Both the position numbers and the translations under genes were made by a program. A model generated the notes under the pieces. It searched no databases. It was not told the origin of the DNA and saw only the letters and a program-made list of their open reading frames with translations. Source: Nitzschia sp. pyKryTriq1 (Eukaryota > Bacillariophyta > Bacillariophyceae > Bacillariales > Bacillariaceae). From it: a stretch of DNA of 64,000 nt. This document shows, in pieces, positions 11,169 to 23,008 of this stretch (position 1 is the stretch's first letter; every line of letters begins with the position of its first letter). The DNA lies in the NCBI GenBank assembly GCA_956465555.1, contig OY101120.1:1116001-1180000 (forward strand). Direction: 5' to 3'.

Positions 11169-12637
11169 TCACGTAGACGATGACTCCAAATCCAAGATTA
11201 CAAGTTTCAGTGGGTGCATCAGTGTTCCATCTCCCAGATTGGGGTCACAAGTAGTCAAGCGTAGGAATTTGTACAAGGGGCCCAGCGTGGACTCCTGTTT
11301 TCGACTCATGGGGCCAAGAGTAGGAATGAAAAACCTCCATTCTTTCTCTGCTGGAAGACAATCGGGTACTAACTCTGTTTCAACAAGCGTCCTCGCATCT
11401 TCAAACGTGCTATTCTTCCGCGACGGAAGCTTGATAAATCCAACGCTGGAAAGAGTATCGTTGAAGGCTTGAGGCGATTTTTTCAATAACTTGCAGCACA
11501 GTTCTCCGTCTTCAGGGGAGTCCGTTGCGCTTTCAGTGCTCGCTACTGCCAGCGCTTCAATGGCTCGGCTGAGGTTCCTTCGCGTGGGTATCTGATTCTG
11601 AGTGGAGTCCACTGACACCGCGCTCGACAGGAGAGGAAATCCTCGAATATTTCGTCGTTTGCTGCCACTTTCGGGTTTTTTATTGTTTTGTGTGATTGAA
11701 CGCCGTTTGGGTTTTCGGAACTTGGGGGAGGGTAGAATTTGAGGTTGGTCCGTGTGATTGAATTCCATCCGGAGTTCGACTGGCTTTCCCAGTTCCACCG
11801 TTGCAGCCTGGAGGGCTTGTTGAAAGAGTCGCATTCGTGCACGGCCTGAAGCCTTGGCCGTTTTCCCCAGATGGTAGTCCTCGAGTAATCCGTCCTCCCA
11901 CTTGGCCATTTTGGAATCTACCAAGCACGCAAACGGGGCATCATGACATTCAAAGAAGTAGGCCAAATGCCGTTTGCCAAGATGTTTACGTGCTAGTTGC
12001 CGGGCGCTTCCTACGGTGAGTCTAGGGTCATAAATGAACGCTGGCCACCAGCCAAACCCTACTCCCCCTTGAGCCCAGCAGATTTCCCCGAATCGAGCCG
12101 TGAACTCCGGAGTCAAGGCAGTGACTAGTCTATCCAGGCCATCATCCTCGAACGCCGGTATCTTACATTCCGCTGTTGGTATTTGCAAGCAAAAAGATAT
12201 AAGAAACATAATGTTATAGGTCCAACCTTTCCCGATCATCCTACTACTCAAGTAAATTTTTGAGAGACAACCTGACCACGAGCCAAGCACTTACCACAAT
12301 ACCAGTCCCCAGCCGGGACAGCTCTCAGAGGCGGAGACAAGCAGTAGGTATGATATTCAGCATTACAGGTTTCACAAAGCAAAAGATTTGCATGGTCGTC
12401 ATCCTCTCCGCAAGAGAGACACCCTGTGCCGAAGGAGACATCAGCAGCAGCAGCAGCTGGGTGGTGACCATTGGTGCAACCATTGCCACTCAAGGAAGCC
12501 GCCTTGTCAAGAATTTCTTTCGGAGTTTTTCCTTTCTTCAATTCTCCCATGTACTTGAGTTCTCTTATGAGAGAATCGCGCTCATCTTCGGGCAAGAAAC
12601 GTCCGTTGCGACTCGCCATTGTCGTTGACCGTGCCAA
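11169..12637 (-). CDS. PHD finger + PWWP domain chromatin reader
   Basis: Exons 12637-12295 and 12172-11169 join across a 122-nt intron (donor GTAAGT, acceptor CAACAG) and give 448 aa. The join rebuilds the classic PHD end DWYC-AEC, which supports it. The C4-H-C3 zinc ligands are C73, C76, C88, C91, H96, C99, C114 and C117. The exon 2 start leads into a PWWP-type domain (GEICWAQGGVGFGWWPAFIYDP). Such pairs read histone H3 tails and methylated H3K36 in the nucleus; which mark is read here cannot be told. The remaining 250 residues are basic and Ser-rich without a recognised domain. The N-terminal 50 residues are helical (DSLIRELKYMGELKKGKTPKE, in part). The start is the first ATG; a second Met lies six residues later. 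Confidence 0.85.
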
Positions 12638-13477
12638 GTGGGAGGAGGATGAGAGGCAGGCTCAACCGACCAGAGGCGGAAGAGCTTCTATTTGGAGACC
12701 AAACAGAGGCTCCGGGTAGAAGAAACAATAACTGGAACTCTAAATCGACGTTTGCAATGTACTCGGTATTGTGCAATCCAAACCTTGCTTGGTGGAATAA
12801 TCGCCAAAGAAGTTGGTGTAGAGACGCCTCTTCCCCGTCGGGCAATGTTGCTATCTAAATATCAAATATCATTGTTTTGTGCAGCTTGGACCTTTTTGGG
12901 CGGGGCTTTTGACGGTCTTTTCTTTCGTGTCTCCTATGTCGTTTATTTTGGGGGTTGATCGTCGATTGGTGGCGTATTTCCCCCGATTATTAAACTCGAT
13001 GCAAACCCCCCACAAAACAGTCGTTCGTTCGTCGGGCGTCGGGTCGGTTGGTGTTGACCACTGCCGAAAGAATACCAGCACTGCTGGCATCGCTACGTAC
13101 CTTGCGTACAGTACCAGTCTACTGGCGTCTGCGTCTACGCGCTCTCCCACTCCCCGCTATCATCTGTGATGTCCCCCCTACCCAGTACACCGTACGGCGT
13201 AGTACCCCACAGGAGGTACGGTACCACAGTACGAGTACCTACTTGTATGTACCGTACTCGTATGTACTGTGCCGTACGCACTGTGACTTCCTCGAACTTC
13301 AACTATTTTACATTTGAATGTATTGTTGTATTGTTTTTGACGACCCACGACGACGACCGTCAAGGTGGAAATGACAATCATATACCGTGATACTTGTAGT
13401 GCAGTATAACCAACCAACAAAACTTGCACTCTACGTAGACTGCCGCCATATCTTATTGAGACTGCCTCTATCGAACG
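12638..13477. other. bidirectional promoter spacer
   Basis: This separates the divergent PHD-PWWP (minus) and 954-aa protein (plus) genes. GTAC and GTACCG words concentrate at 13160-13280. No coding segment is supported. Confidence 0.55.
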
Positions 13478-16419
13478 ATGATGAAGATGTCGTTAATACT
13501 TCAACTTTTACTGCTCGTGTTACCACTTTCCACTTTATCGGTTGGCACTTCAAGTATGACGTTTGTCGTTGTCGATGCTGCTGCTGCTGTTACGTCATTT
13601 TCTCTAGACCGATCGTATCCAAGAGAGATGGTCACTGCTGATGGGAAGCACATTTTGTGGCCTCAAATACGTGGAGGGGAACAAGACGATGCCGACGAAG
13701 ACGACGATGACGATGACGACGACGACGATGATGATGATGATAATGAGGATGATTCCGAAGGTGTTACCACTTCCACTTCAGAAGAATCACCCGAAGGTGA
13801 CGACGACTTGATCTCGGTTGCTAAGACTCCCTCTATTATCAATGAAAAATCTCGGAACTCTAAACTAAAGCTATCTGGCCCCTTTCGAATTTTGCACGAA
13901 ATTCGAGAAGAAGCCGTGTCCTTGGCACAAATGGTCCCAGAGTTTGGCAAAGATAAGGAGGAGCCGCCAGTAACCTTCCGAGAAGAAGTGGATGACAATG
14001 CCGAAGACGAAGAATCATCTTCTGCAGCTGGGACCTCAAATACGGCTCGATCCTTGGTAGGTGGTGCTTCAGTAGTGGTGAAACAAACGAGCCGAAACAC
14101 AAGTTTAGTGGGCGCACCAGCTTCCATGCAAGTCGATACCAGTCGAGTAGCACCCCTATCATTGAGGCTGCTGGAAGAATCTATCACAGAGGAAGTTGGG
14201 GACGGCAAGGAAGCTATAGAGGAGGGCCGGGATCCAATAGCAGAGAAAATGCCTAAAGAAAATGGAACTCAAATCACAAAGTTATGGTGGGTCAACCTCC
14301 GGCAGCAACTGTCGGAGATTGACACGATGGAGGTTCCCTTGAAAGAGGATGAGGAAAGCGAAGAAGAAGAAGAAGAAGAAGAATCACTGTCTTCATCTGA
14401 TGTTAGCGGTGAAGAACAGGAGGAGGATGAAGATGAAGGTGAAACCATGGATGAGCTTGCTTTGGTGTCTGCTGACATCCAGATATCTATGGACGAGGCG
14501 AAGGTAGACGTTGAACTTGACGAGGAAACAGGCTTCCTAAGCTTGCCCTTGGAGAGCAAGGATGAAGAATCACCCCCTGCGGAGTATAGCTCTTTCGTAT
14601 CATCTGGCCTTGTAAGTATCAAGCGTAAATGTACTTTTTGGATTATTGGCGTGATCGACGACTCATAAGCTCCAATGTCCGTTTACAGTGGGTCCCTATC
14701 GATAACTTGCTCACCTTGGGATTGGCAAGTAAGGTGCCGTCATTGCGGATTTCTAGCAAATTGCGCACTGTCCGCAAAATGTCGGCTAGAGTTACGGGCC
14801 TTCACGGTTTTCTAAGCAGAAAGCCGAATCGGTTGGTACCAGGTTCAACCGAAGTTGATGATGGGGCAGATATTGACACGGACGATATGCAGAAGCGCAT
14901 GGCCGCAATCGAAAAGATCAGAGGGGACGTGGAAGGTTTGGGCCAGGCCAGTGAACTACGCACTAGTAGAAGAAGAAGATTTGGATTTGGGCGACAGGCA
15001 CGAGCTGCTCGGGATGAAGAGCGGACCAAAAATGAGATTCTTGAAGCAGAGAGAAAGCTTCGCGAGGAAGCAATGGAAGAAAAGCGTCGAAAAGAAGAGG
15101 AAGCAAAAGATGAAGCCCGGCGGATGGTCAGAGTGAAAGAAATCGACCGGTTGATTTCTGAAGGCCAGGTTCGCCTGCAACAATTGATTTGCGAAAAGGA
15201 TGTCCTTCAACGGCGTCTAAACCCATTGTACAATTACACAACCGAGACTGTAAGTCTTCCAGACAACGAGGAATCAGAATCGGAGTCCACCACACGTATT
15301 GAAGCTTCAAGGACCTTTAAGTTTCCGCCCGACGATTTGGTGGAAGAATATCTTGACATGGCTTTTTCTAGTAGGCGACTCACGAAGATGAACCATACAG
15401 ATCTATGGCAAGATGCTGAGATGGAGGACGATGACGACGAATCGATTGGTGACGACTTACTAACTCCTTCAGTCGACGCCCACAAGCTTTACCAAGATAT
15501 GGCAAGTCGCGATAAAAGCTCGAGCAGTGGAAAGCAAGCAAAGGGGAGAAATGGAAGTGGCGGAAGTTGGTTACTGCGTCAAACTCTTGGAAAGGGGCCC
15601 AGTATCGGCGAGAAGATCGGCGAGGTCGCAGAAACTGCTGCCTACAAAGCAGTCTGCACGGCTGTAATGGCGTTTCTCGCCCGAGCACTTTCATCCCTTC
15701 ACGGTGTCAATGTTATGAAACATTCCGACATTCGCCTAGTGCTGGAACAAGCGCCTGATTTGCCACGAGTAGGTGAAGGAATCATTCCTGGTAGCTCGTC
15801 GGACTATGCGCAAGAAACCATCAAGACCGTGATGAGACGCAAAGCAAAGAAACACAGGAGGCGGTCAAAGTACCAAGCTTTTGAAGACTCATTCGTTCAA
15901 AGGGATGCCGTCACGGAAATGCTCCTATCCCATGTACAGATCTCCGCCCCATTGCTCAAATTATTCCCTCTGGCCTGGCAACGTGCATTCCTAGGCAACA
16001 TTATTACTCTGTCCACGGCAATCATGGCGGATTTCTTCGAGGGACTACAATTTCAGATACTCGGCCACAGTCTCACATTTGCCTTTGCGCCTATCACCCA
16101 AGAAGATATGATCAATCACCTTGGCCTCTCGGGGTTAGGGTTCAATCACCGAAGAGCAAAGGCTGACGAATTCGAAGCAGCCGTGCGCGCGACTGCGGAG
16201 GACGTTGGCGAAGAGCTCAAGTTTCTGGACCGTTGGCACGAGAGAGCCCTTGGAAGCGGTGTTCTCCGAACCCAGATTGCCAATTTGATCGCCAGAATCG
16301 TCCTTACTCTGACCGACGAGGTTTTGAGTGGGGCTCGTATGGATCTATGGTCGGCTCAAGCAGGAGGACCTAGGATGCTGGCCGGACTTGAATACCGGAC
16401 AACAACGACGCCGCTGTGA
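13478..16419 (+). CDS. conserved-looking 954-aa protein with signal peptide, acidic tract and long coiled coil, function unknown
   Basis: Exons 13478-14611 and 14689-16419 join in phase 0 (77-nt intron) and give 954 aa. I do not recognise the family. The N-terminus is a strong signal peptide (MMKMSLILQLLLLVLPLSTL). A second hydrophobic patch ends in AAAAVTSFSL, which could be an ASAFAP-like plastid motif, but this is not certain. An Asp run (about residues 69-90) and several Glu-rich stretches follow. In exon 2 a Lys/Glu/Arg coiled coil spans about residues 460-560. The last 300 residues look globular and ordered, with mostly helical hydrophobic segments (VCTAVMAFLARALSS, AFLGNIITLSTAIMADFFEGLQ), and are the part most likely to carry function. 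Entry to the ER or plastid is inferred from the presequence. Confidence 0.75.
13684..13746 (+). repeat. GAC/GAT trinucleotide run encoding poly-Asp
   Basis: A GAY codon run inside the 954-aa protein gene encodes about 18 Asp out of 20 residues. It is a likely length-variable site. Confidence 0.8.
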
Positions 16420-16705
16420 GGCGTGTCTTCGGATAATCTACTAGCTATTCCCTACAATCGCTGGCCAGCCCAAACTATTTGGTTCGACAGAGAATGACCG
16501 GCGATTGATTCGTCGACTTTAGTTGCTATAAGACTTTATAGAAATAACAGAATTCCGCCACGATTCACTCTATCTCCTACGTAGTAATGTATGATCAAAA
16601 ACCCAATCTGCTTTCATAACAATAAGTTTGGCATCACGGGCTGAGACAGGTGCTCTGCTATCAAAAGCAGTGAAATAGCATAACCCGATATTTTTAACGG
16701 CACTC
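16420..16705. other. convergent 3' flanks, no gene seen
   Basis: AT-richer non-coding DNA lies between the 954-aa gene and the small spliced minus-strand gene. Confidence 0.5.
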
Positions 16706-17114
16706 CTAGCGAACAAACTTCTTGAGAACAGCATTCGGGCTACCAATACCTTCCGGCATCAATTTGAGCATGGCACCAATATCTGCCTTGAAACCACCTT
16801 GCATTGTAGGTGTTACAAGTGCCGGAGAGGCTGTCACAACTTTGCCCATTTTCGCTGCATCCCCGAAGACAGGCTTGAAAAGGGAGGACCCCTTAAGGAG
16901 AGAGCTTTGTAGCCTGCAAATTCAAACAAAAAGAGATCGTGAATACAAGTGAGTCAGATACATATCAAATACTATGGCCAAAGTGACAACAGCCGCGAAC
17001 ACGCGACTCGGAAAGTTTTGCCTTTTTCAAAGGCAACAACACCAGACTCGCAATTCTTCTTCCATTTCCTTACCCTGTGAGCCTAGTTTTATTCGTTAGG
17101 ACCCGAGGAATCAT
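16706..17114 (-). CDS. small 82-aa basic protein, two exons, probably mitochondrial
   Basis: I do not recognise this protein. Exon 1 is 17114-17074 (41 nt) and exon 2 is 16913-16706, joined across a 160-nt intron with GTAAGG donor and TTTGCAG acceptor. The product begins MIPRVLTNKTRLTG and ends PNAVLKKFVR. It is basic, low in acids, and has two Gly-rich loops (TMQGGFKADIG, LMPEGIGSPNAV). The size and charge fit a small mitochondrial complex or ribosome-associated protein; that is inference from composition only. The start has a good context (ACCATGA). Exon 2 is convincing because it sits between a strong acceptor and a stop and reads as ordered protein. A longer overlapping frame starting at 17418 ends inside exon 1 and is treated as a 5' leader ORF. 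Confidence 0.6.
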
Positions 17115-17766
17115 GGTGGTGCTGAGGTTTTGACAAGGACCGGTAGAAGGAAACTAATAGTTGCAACTGTGAACTCAATCTCGGTAGTTTAGGCGTTGCT
17201 TCGCTTGTCGCTTCATCTTTTATTGCTTTTTGCTGACTTTCTTGGACGCTTGGAGCAGCGCCTACCGGTATGTACCGGTATGGTGCGTTATCGTTGACGT
17301 GAAACGTAATCGGGGAAGATGATGAGCAAACAGCCCTGCGAGCGCGTGGGCGCGGAGAGAAAATCCCCCTTTTCACATTCGCCAACGAAAGTGCAGAACG
17401 CCAGTCGAACCAGCCCATGGTACTACTCCTACAGGGAAATGCGTAGACCGGAATATCTTGCTTGCGGTTGGCGATGACGACGAGCGACGATGCGATCCTT
17501 TTGTGGGGGTGGTCGGTGCGAAGATCGAAGAGCGAGGGAGATCCCGCCCGGGGGGGCGAAGAGATTTTCTGGAATGATCGCGAACGACAAGTACATACCT
17601 GCTAGTAAGAAGTCATTTCACGAGTGCAGCACATTATCGCACAACACGAGTAGGACTGGGACGACAAGCCTATTGCAGCCTGCTTCACTGTAGATACAAC
17701 CATACTGGAGCAGCGAAGGAACATCCCTCTTGTCTCTCGCATACATTGTTATTGTTATTGAATGAG
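17115..17766. other. bidirectional spacer with leader ORF candidate
   Basis: A 109-codon frame on the minus strand (17418-17089) overlaps the first exon of the small gene and could be an upstream ORF in its leader. The rest is promoter-like, with GTACCGG words at 17266-17282. No other gene is supported. Confidence 0.4.
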
Positions 17767-20192
17767 ATGGCAACAACAAGGCCACAGGTACGCCATTTCG
17801 TTGGTATTTGATTTTCTTTGTTTCAAAGAAAAAGCGGCTTTTGTGCACATGTTACCTACACCGCTGTAGGACCAGCAGGAACGCTGTACGCGCTGCTAAA
17901 TGGCCATGGCGAACACAGTATCTATCCCTCATTATTTCGATCGAAACGCACATTTCGTGGCGATGGTGAAGAAATGAAAGACTGTGCCGTATTTTGCTTC
18001 CACTTGTTATTATCCTTTTCATACGTTTGTCTTTTGTCCAGCTATCTGCCGGATGTCGATTGGGTCGTTTCGGGACTCAAGACGGTTCTCATGTCTATGT
18101 ACTCGTATTGTACCATCATTGAATCCCTGTACGAGTAGAGGATCTCATCCCCTGCCTTCCCTTTCTTCTTAATCCAGCAACCGCCGGCCAGCGGAGTAGA
18201 CTTCAACGTGGTTATCGCTGCTTCTGCACCAACGACAAATGGAGCTTTGGTTCATGCTGTTACTGTTATTCAGCCTGTTCAGACATGGACCGTGATTCGT
18301 GGGCAGAATGACTTTGTGACGATGGAGAATAGCTTGGCTTCGTACTTGAGCGGGGTTCCTCCGTGTCCGAAGATTGGAAGTGTGGGAGCGAATGGCGTAG
18401 AAATGTTGGTACAAGCTCGAAATCAACTTCAGCAGTGGTTGATTGACGTTCTCCTGTTCCCTGGGGCTAGAGAATCGCCGGCTATTCGGTTTTTCTTGAC
18501 AGACGCTGCGAATATTATCCCTCCACAGTATGAAAACGTTCCATGGACAATGTTTGCCGCAAATGGACAAGTTGCAACGCCTCCCACTGCACCAGCTCCA
18601 GCGTATTCAGAGCCGTCATCTCCGGTGCCCGCTCCGGCTGCACCAGCACCTGGAGCGGAATTCACTATGGATGATATGATCATGGAAGATGAAGATATGT
18701 TTGGGGCTGGCGGTGCGACTGCTCAGCACGAGGAAACAGACGACGAAGAGGACTACCGACCTTCGCTGCGATATCAGCCTACCGATGAGCCTGTCTCTGA
18801 AGAGGATCAGATGGATATCGCACAAATGGCTGGAGAAGTAGAGATGATCGAGGATGTTGGGTCGCTTGCGCAGAGCTTGGGTGCTTCTCATCTTGGCCGT
18901 TCGTTAATGTTACAAGAGGAAATGTCAGGTGGAAACAACTTTCAACACTTTGGAAACCACCAAAATCAGCATGGACTCCAACTCGGCAACACGGTCTCAG
19001 GAGGAGACAGGGGAGGCATCGGTAGTGCGATGGAGAACGCCACTTCATCAATAGGGGGCAGTTTCAATCAAACCAAGCCCGAGTCGCCACCGCGGCTGGA
19101 TGCATTCAAGATGATTAAAGTTATTGGCAAAGGTTCATTTGGTACGTTGACGGATTATTGTCTCGAGTGTAACGAGCTTCTTTGGTGGTGTCCTCACGAT
19201 TGTTGTGAAATACAGGAAAAGTCTTCCTTGTCAAAGAGATCAAAACGGGTAATATGTTTGCATTGAAAGTTTTGAAGAAGGACAATATTATCAAAAGAAA
19301 TCAAGTGGAGCATACAAAGACAGAGCGTAGCGTCTTGGGGTATGTTAATCATCCGTTTATTGTTGGGATGAACATGGCTTTTCAGTCGAAGAACAAGCTC
19401 TTTTTTGTGCTAGATTATTGCGCGGGTGGTGAACTTTTCTTTCATTTAGGAAAGCTGGGAAAGTTCCCGGAGCCACGAGCTCGTTTCTACGCCGCTGAGA
19501 TTATTCTTGCGATCAGCTATGTTCACAGCCTCGACATCATCTATCGTGATCTGAAACCCGAAAATGTCCTCCTTGATGCCATGGGCCACATTCGGTTGAC
19601 AGATTTTGGGCTCTCCAAGGAGGGCATCAGCGGTAGCTCTGCAGGGGCCAACAGTTTCTGTGGCACTCCCGAATACTTGGCGCCCGAAATTCTGAATCGA
19701 CAAGGACACGGTCGTGCAGTCGACTGGTGGAGTCTTGGTGCACTGTTGTACGAGATGTTGACAGGGCTCCCTCCATTTTACTGTCAAGACCGCGAACGAT
19801 TGTTTGAGAAAATTCGGAAGAGCGAGCTTCACTATCCTGCTAGCCTTTCTCCAAATGCCAAGGATGTCCTTCGTGGTTTGTTAACAAAGGACCCACAGAG
19901 GCGACTTGGAAGTGGCCCGAACGACGCTGAAGACATCAAACGCCATCCATTCTTCGCTTCTGTACACTGGGAGAAGCTACAGCGAGGCGAAATACCACCA
20001 CCATGGGCTCCCCAAATTGCTGGAAGCAGTGATACAAGCCAGTTTGATAAAGAATTCACAAGCATGCCAATATTCAGCCCCCAGAGCATGCACCGAGGGG
20101 CCGGTTTCGGGGCAACGCCAAGCACTGATCCATTTGACGGCTTCACTTTTCAGGACAAAGTATTTCATGCCCCGGCCCAGGCAGGTAACTAG
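17767..20192 (+). CDS. PX-domain AGC-family serine/threonine kinase
   Basis: Exons 17767-17787, 18178-19141 and 19216-20192 join in phase and give 653 aa. Exon 1 codes only seven residues (MATTRPQ) and is followed by a long 390-nt intron; it is the least certain part. Residues about 15-125 resemble a PX (phosphoinositide-binding) domain (FNVVIAASAPTT, TWTVIRGQNDFVTMENSLA). An acidic, Gln/Asn-rich linker of about 190 residues follows. The kinase (about 317-585) has the Gly loop GKGSFGKVFLV restored by the 74-nt intron, the VAIK-type Lys in FALKVLKK, YRDLKPEN, DFGLSKEG and activation-loop Thr in FCGTPEYLAPE. The AGC tail ends in a hydrophobic motif FDGFTF. The tail implies PDK1/TORC2-type control. 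The architecture recalls animal SGK3, but the PX is divergent. Membrane (endosome) recruitment is inferred. Confidence 0.85.
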
Positions 20193-21063
20193 CGGGATTC
20201 TTTTGCCCGAACTGCATAAACATATCGACTTTCACCGCCGACATGATCTTGTGTCCTTGGAATCACCAGGCAAATCCGGGCGCATTCTTTAGCGGGGTTG
20301 TTGTTCTTTCATCGAGCTGGGTTGGGCCACGTGTGCACTTTTATGTGCAGTCCAAAATGGTGGCCTCTCGGCAATACAAACCACACCACCCTTCACCACA
20401 CACACTCACATACCGGCAGAGGTTAAATTTTCTGGCTTCTCATGTTTCTGGGAGTCAGATCCTTATCACACGTGTTGATGGCACGTCTCGTTTCTCGTTG
20501 GTGGGGACTTCAACAAGGAACCGCGCATTTGTACACTCTGATGAACTAATAGATGAATAGTATTATACAAACTTCAACGTGCCTGCCCTACCATTTCTTT
20601 TTGGTTAGATACACTCCATGCTGGAGAGTATGATAGAGTAAAAGTGCACGAGTACCCCGGAGTACACATCTCTTAGCATCAAACCGCAACAGTTGAAGCA
20701 ATTGTGACTTGTTCGACTGAACGAGTTCAAGGCACAAAACGCCAATTCTTGTATGCACGCCAAAGCGGATGTACTGTAATAAATACGCCACTAGCCACCT
20801 GCAGCGCCGACCTCCTTTGTCCTGTGACAGATGATACCTGTACGGTAGAGCTGCAACATCTCATCATTTTCGAGTTTAGCAGTGATTACTCTTACTGTAA
20901 TTCGTATTCTAGTTTTTAACTCAACCCCTCATTCCGCGACACTCGTACTGTGACCCTTTCCAGACAGCACCACTGTCTGCTGCATTCGGAGGCATCCGAC
21001 CACTGCTTCGCACTGTACAAGTTGTGCCAAAAGTGGGAGTTGTTCGCATCGATAGAAACTCAG
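20193..21063. other. intergenic, no gene seen
   Basis: This is the 3' flank of the kinase and promoter region of the carrier gene. The carrier frame is open from 20950 without an ATG before 21064. No other coding or RNA feature is supported. Confidence 0.5.
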
Positions 21064-22363
21064 ATGTGTCGCCGACGCTTCCCCTCTGGCATTTTATTTG
21101 TTGTCCTTTTTGTTCTCCTATTACCAAATGACTGGACTTTATTTCCTCCTGTCAGGTGCGGCTATTCTGGAAAGTGTCACACCTTATTGTTTGCAGATGC
21201 CGCTTCGGTGACGACTCGTCCACATGACGGCGTGGAGGACGAAAAAACTTCCTCATCACCAGTGTCTTCCCAGCAAGCTCGCATCAAGGAGAAGCTGACT
21301 TTCAGTCAGATTGTTGCTAGGGCGGGCAAGAAGGGACTAGGGGGTGGTCTTCCGGGGGCAATTGCTGGGGTCGTTCAGGTTCTCACGCTGATGGGGCTTA
21401 GGACGGTGATAAATTATCAGATGCGATACGGAACGACTTTTTCCAAGGCCATCGACGTTTTGTACAGAGTGAGTTCCATCTATTTCAATTACTTTGCTTT
21501 ATTTATCAACCTCCTCGCTCTCTCACTCCTCAATATTAGGAAGGTGGTATCCCACGATTTTACAGAGGGCTTGGGTTTGCGCTGATCCAAGCTCCGCTCT
21601 CCCGATTTGTCAGCACTGCTGCAAACGATGGGGTCATTTCGTTCTTGGCAAGCTTTTCGGCAACCAAGAATTGGGGTCCAGGCCGCACAACGTTGATTGG
21701 GGCTTTCATTGTAGGGATTGCCAGAATGATTCTGATGCCAATTGATACCTGCAAAACGGTGCTACAGGTAGACAGTCGTGACGGATTTCGTAGTCTCCTT
21801 CGAAGGCTCCGTGCTGGACATATAGGTGTTCTCTATCAGGGAGCGTTGGCAAATGCCATTTCATCGATCATGGCTCATTATCCGTGGTACGTAAAATCGT
21901 TTCAGACTTTTCAACATTCCTTGTTCTTCGTCCGCTCAGTAGCTTGTTTACCAGGTTCTATACGTACAATTTTCTTTCTGGCAGAGAATGGCTGCAAAAG
22001 GCGATACCATCCCGCCTCCTTAAAAATGCCGGTGTTGGACTTGTAGCTAGCGTGATTTCTGACAGTCTTGTTAATGTCTTCCGCGTTATCAAAACGACCA
22101 AGCAAGCACTGGGGTCAAAGCGCAATCTTACTTATGGTGAAACGATCCGCATGGTGCTGGCGGCGGATGGTTGGGTTGGCCTGTTTGGCCGGGGTTTGCG
22201 AACACGTATTCTTGCCAACGCTTTGCAGTCAGTTGTCTTTACAATAATATGGCGAGGGCTGGCTGAGCGATGGGGAAACTCAAGAACTGATGGCAATGAG
22301 AATCCACAGGAGGGAGCAGATACAACAACCCATCAAGGCCAACAAGAAGAACAACCGAGATGA
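21064..22363 (+). CDS. mitochondrial-carrier-family (SLC25) protein with N-terminal signal peptide
   Basis: Exons 21064-21468, 21540-21886 and 21955-22363 join across introns of 71 and 68 nt and give 386 aa. The ATG at 21064 is the first in the frame. Three carrier repeats are visible. Repeat 1 is degenerate (GVVQVLTLMGLRTVINYQM, no PxD). Repeat 2 has the signature MPIDTCKTVLQ (PxDxxK). Repeat 3 has SDSLVNVFRVIKTTKQ. Glycine-rich helix starts and RxxxRG-type loops (FYRGLG, LYQGAL, LFGRGLRTR) agree. Unlike most carriers, it begins with a typical signal peptide (MCRRRFPSGILFVVLFVLLL) and a spacer of about 60 residues, so it probably enters the ER route, and plastid envelope or another endomembrane is the likely site. 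The substrate cannot be read from sequence. Confidence 0.82.
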
Positions 22364-23008
22364 TTACTCGTTTCGTCATTTGTGGGAACACCTCCTCCTC
22401 ATTTGAACTTTACACTACTATATAAGTCTAGCCGCTGGGAAACTACAGGAATGTCCAAACGTCAAGTAGTATCATATCCTATTACCTCTAAAAATTCTAG
22501 TACTTATCCTATTCGTACGGAATGTTGATCTATCGACGACGATGATGATGATGATGGCGATTATGATTTCTTCTTCGTAGACTTGATACTTGATAGTCTA
22601 CTACTTGTACCAGTACCGGTACTGTACTGGTACGTGTTCGTACCGTACCAGCTACCATTACACGCGCGATCGACGATCATCATCATCATCCGCGTCTGAC
22701 GTCTGACGGACGCCGCCGGCCAACGGACGACGGTCATCACGTCGATTTCGATGGTGAATGATGGCTGATGTACGAGATACTGGTACGCCGAGGGCGATGG
22801 CGGGCGATGATGTGCGATGGGTTGTGGGTTGGTGTTGACAACAACACACAAGAAAATACTTTCAACACAACGATAGATAACACATCTCTACTACTCACTC
22901 CTTCGTTGTTGTTGTCGCAACTCGCAGTTCCGAGCTTCCGAGTCAAGAAGAACCTGCACCTCCGTACCGATAGTATTTTTGTGACGACTGACGAGTGTCC
23001 CGCAGAAA
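22364..23008. other. intergenic with GTAC cluster
   Basis: A GTAC/CCGGTAC cluster lies at 22600-22660, with GAT repeats near 22540-22560 and ATC repeats near 22675-22690. This is the promoter side of the next gene. I see no gene. Confidence 0.55.

Noticed and set aside
17089-17418. 109-codon minus-strand frame as the main gene of this locus
   Set aside because: It ends before the good GTAAGG donor and has no in-phase exon. The shorter frame from 17114 joins cleanly to a convincing second exon. Kept only as a leader-ORF candidate.
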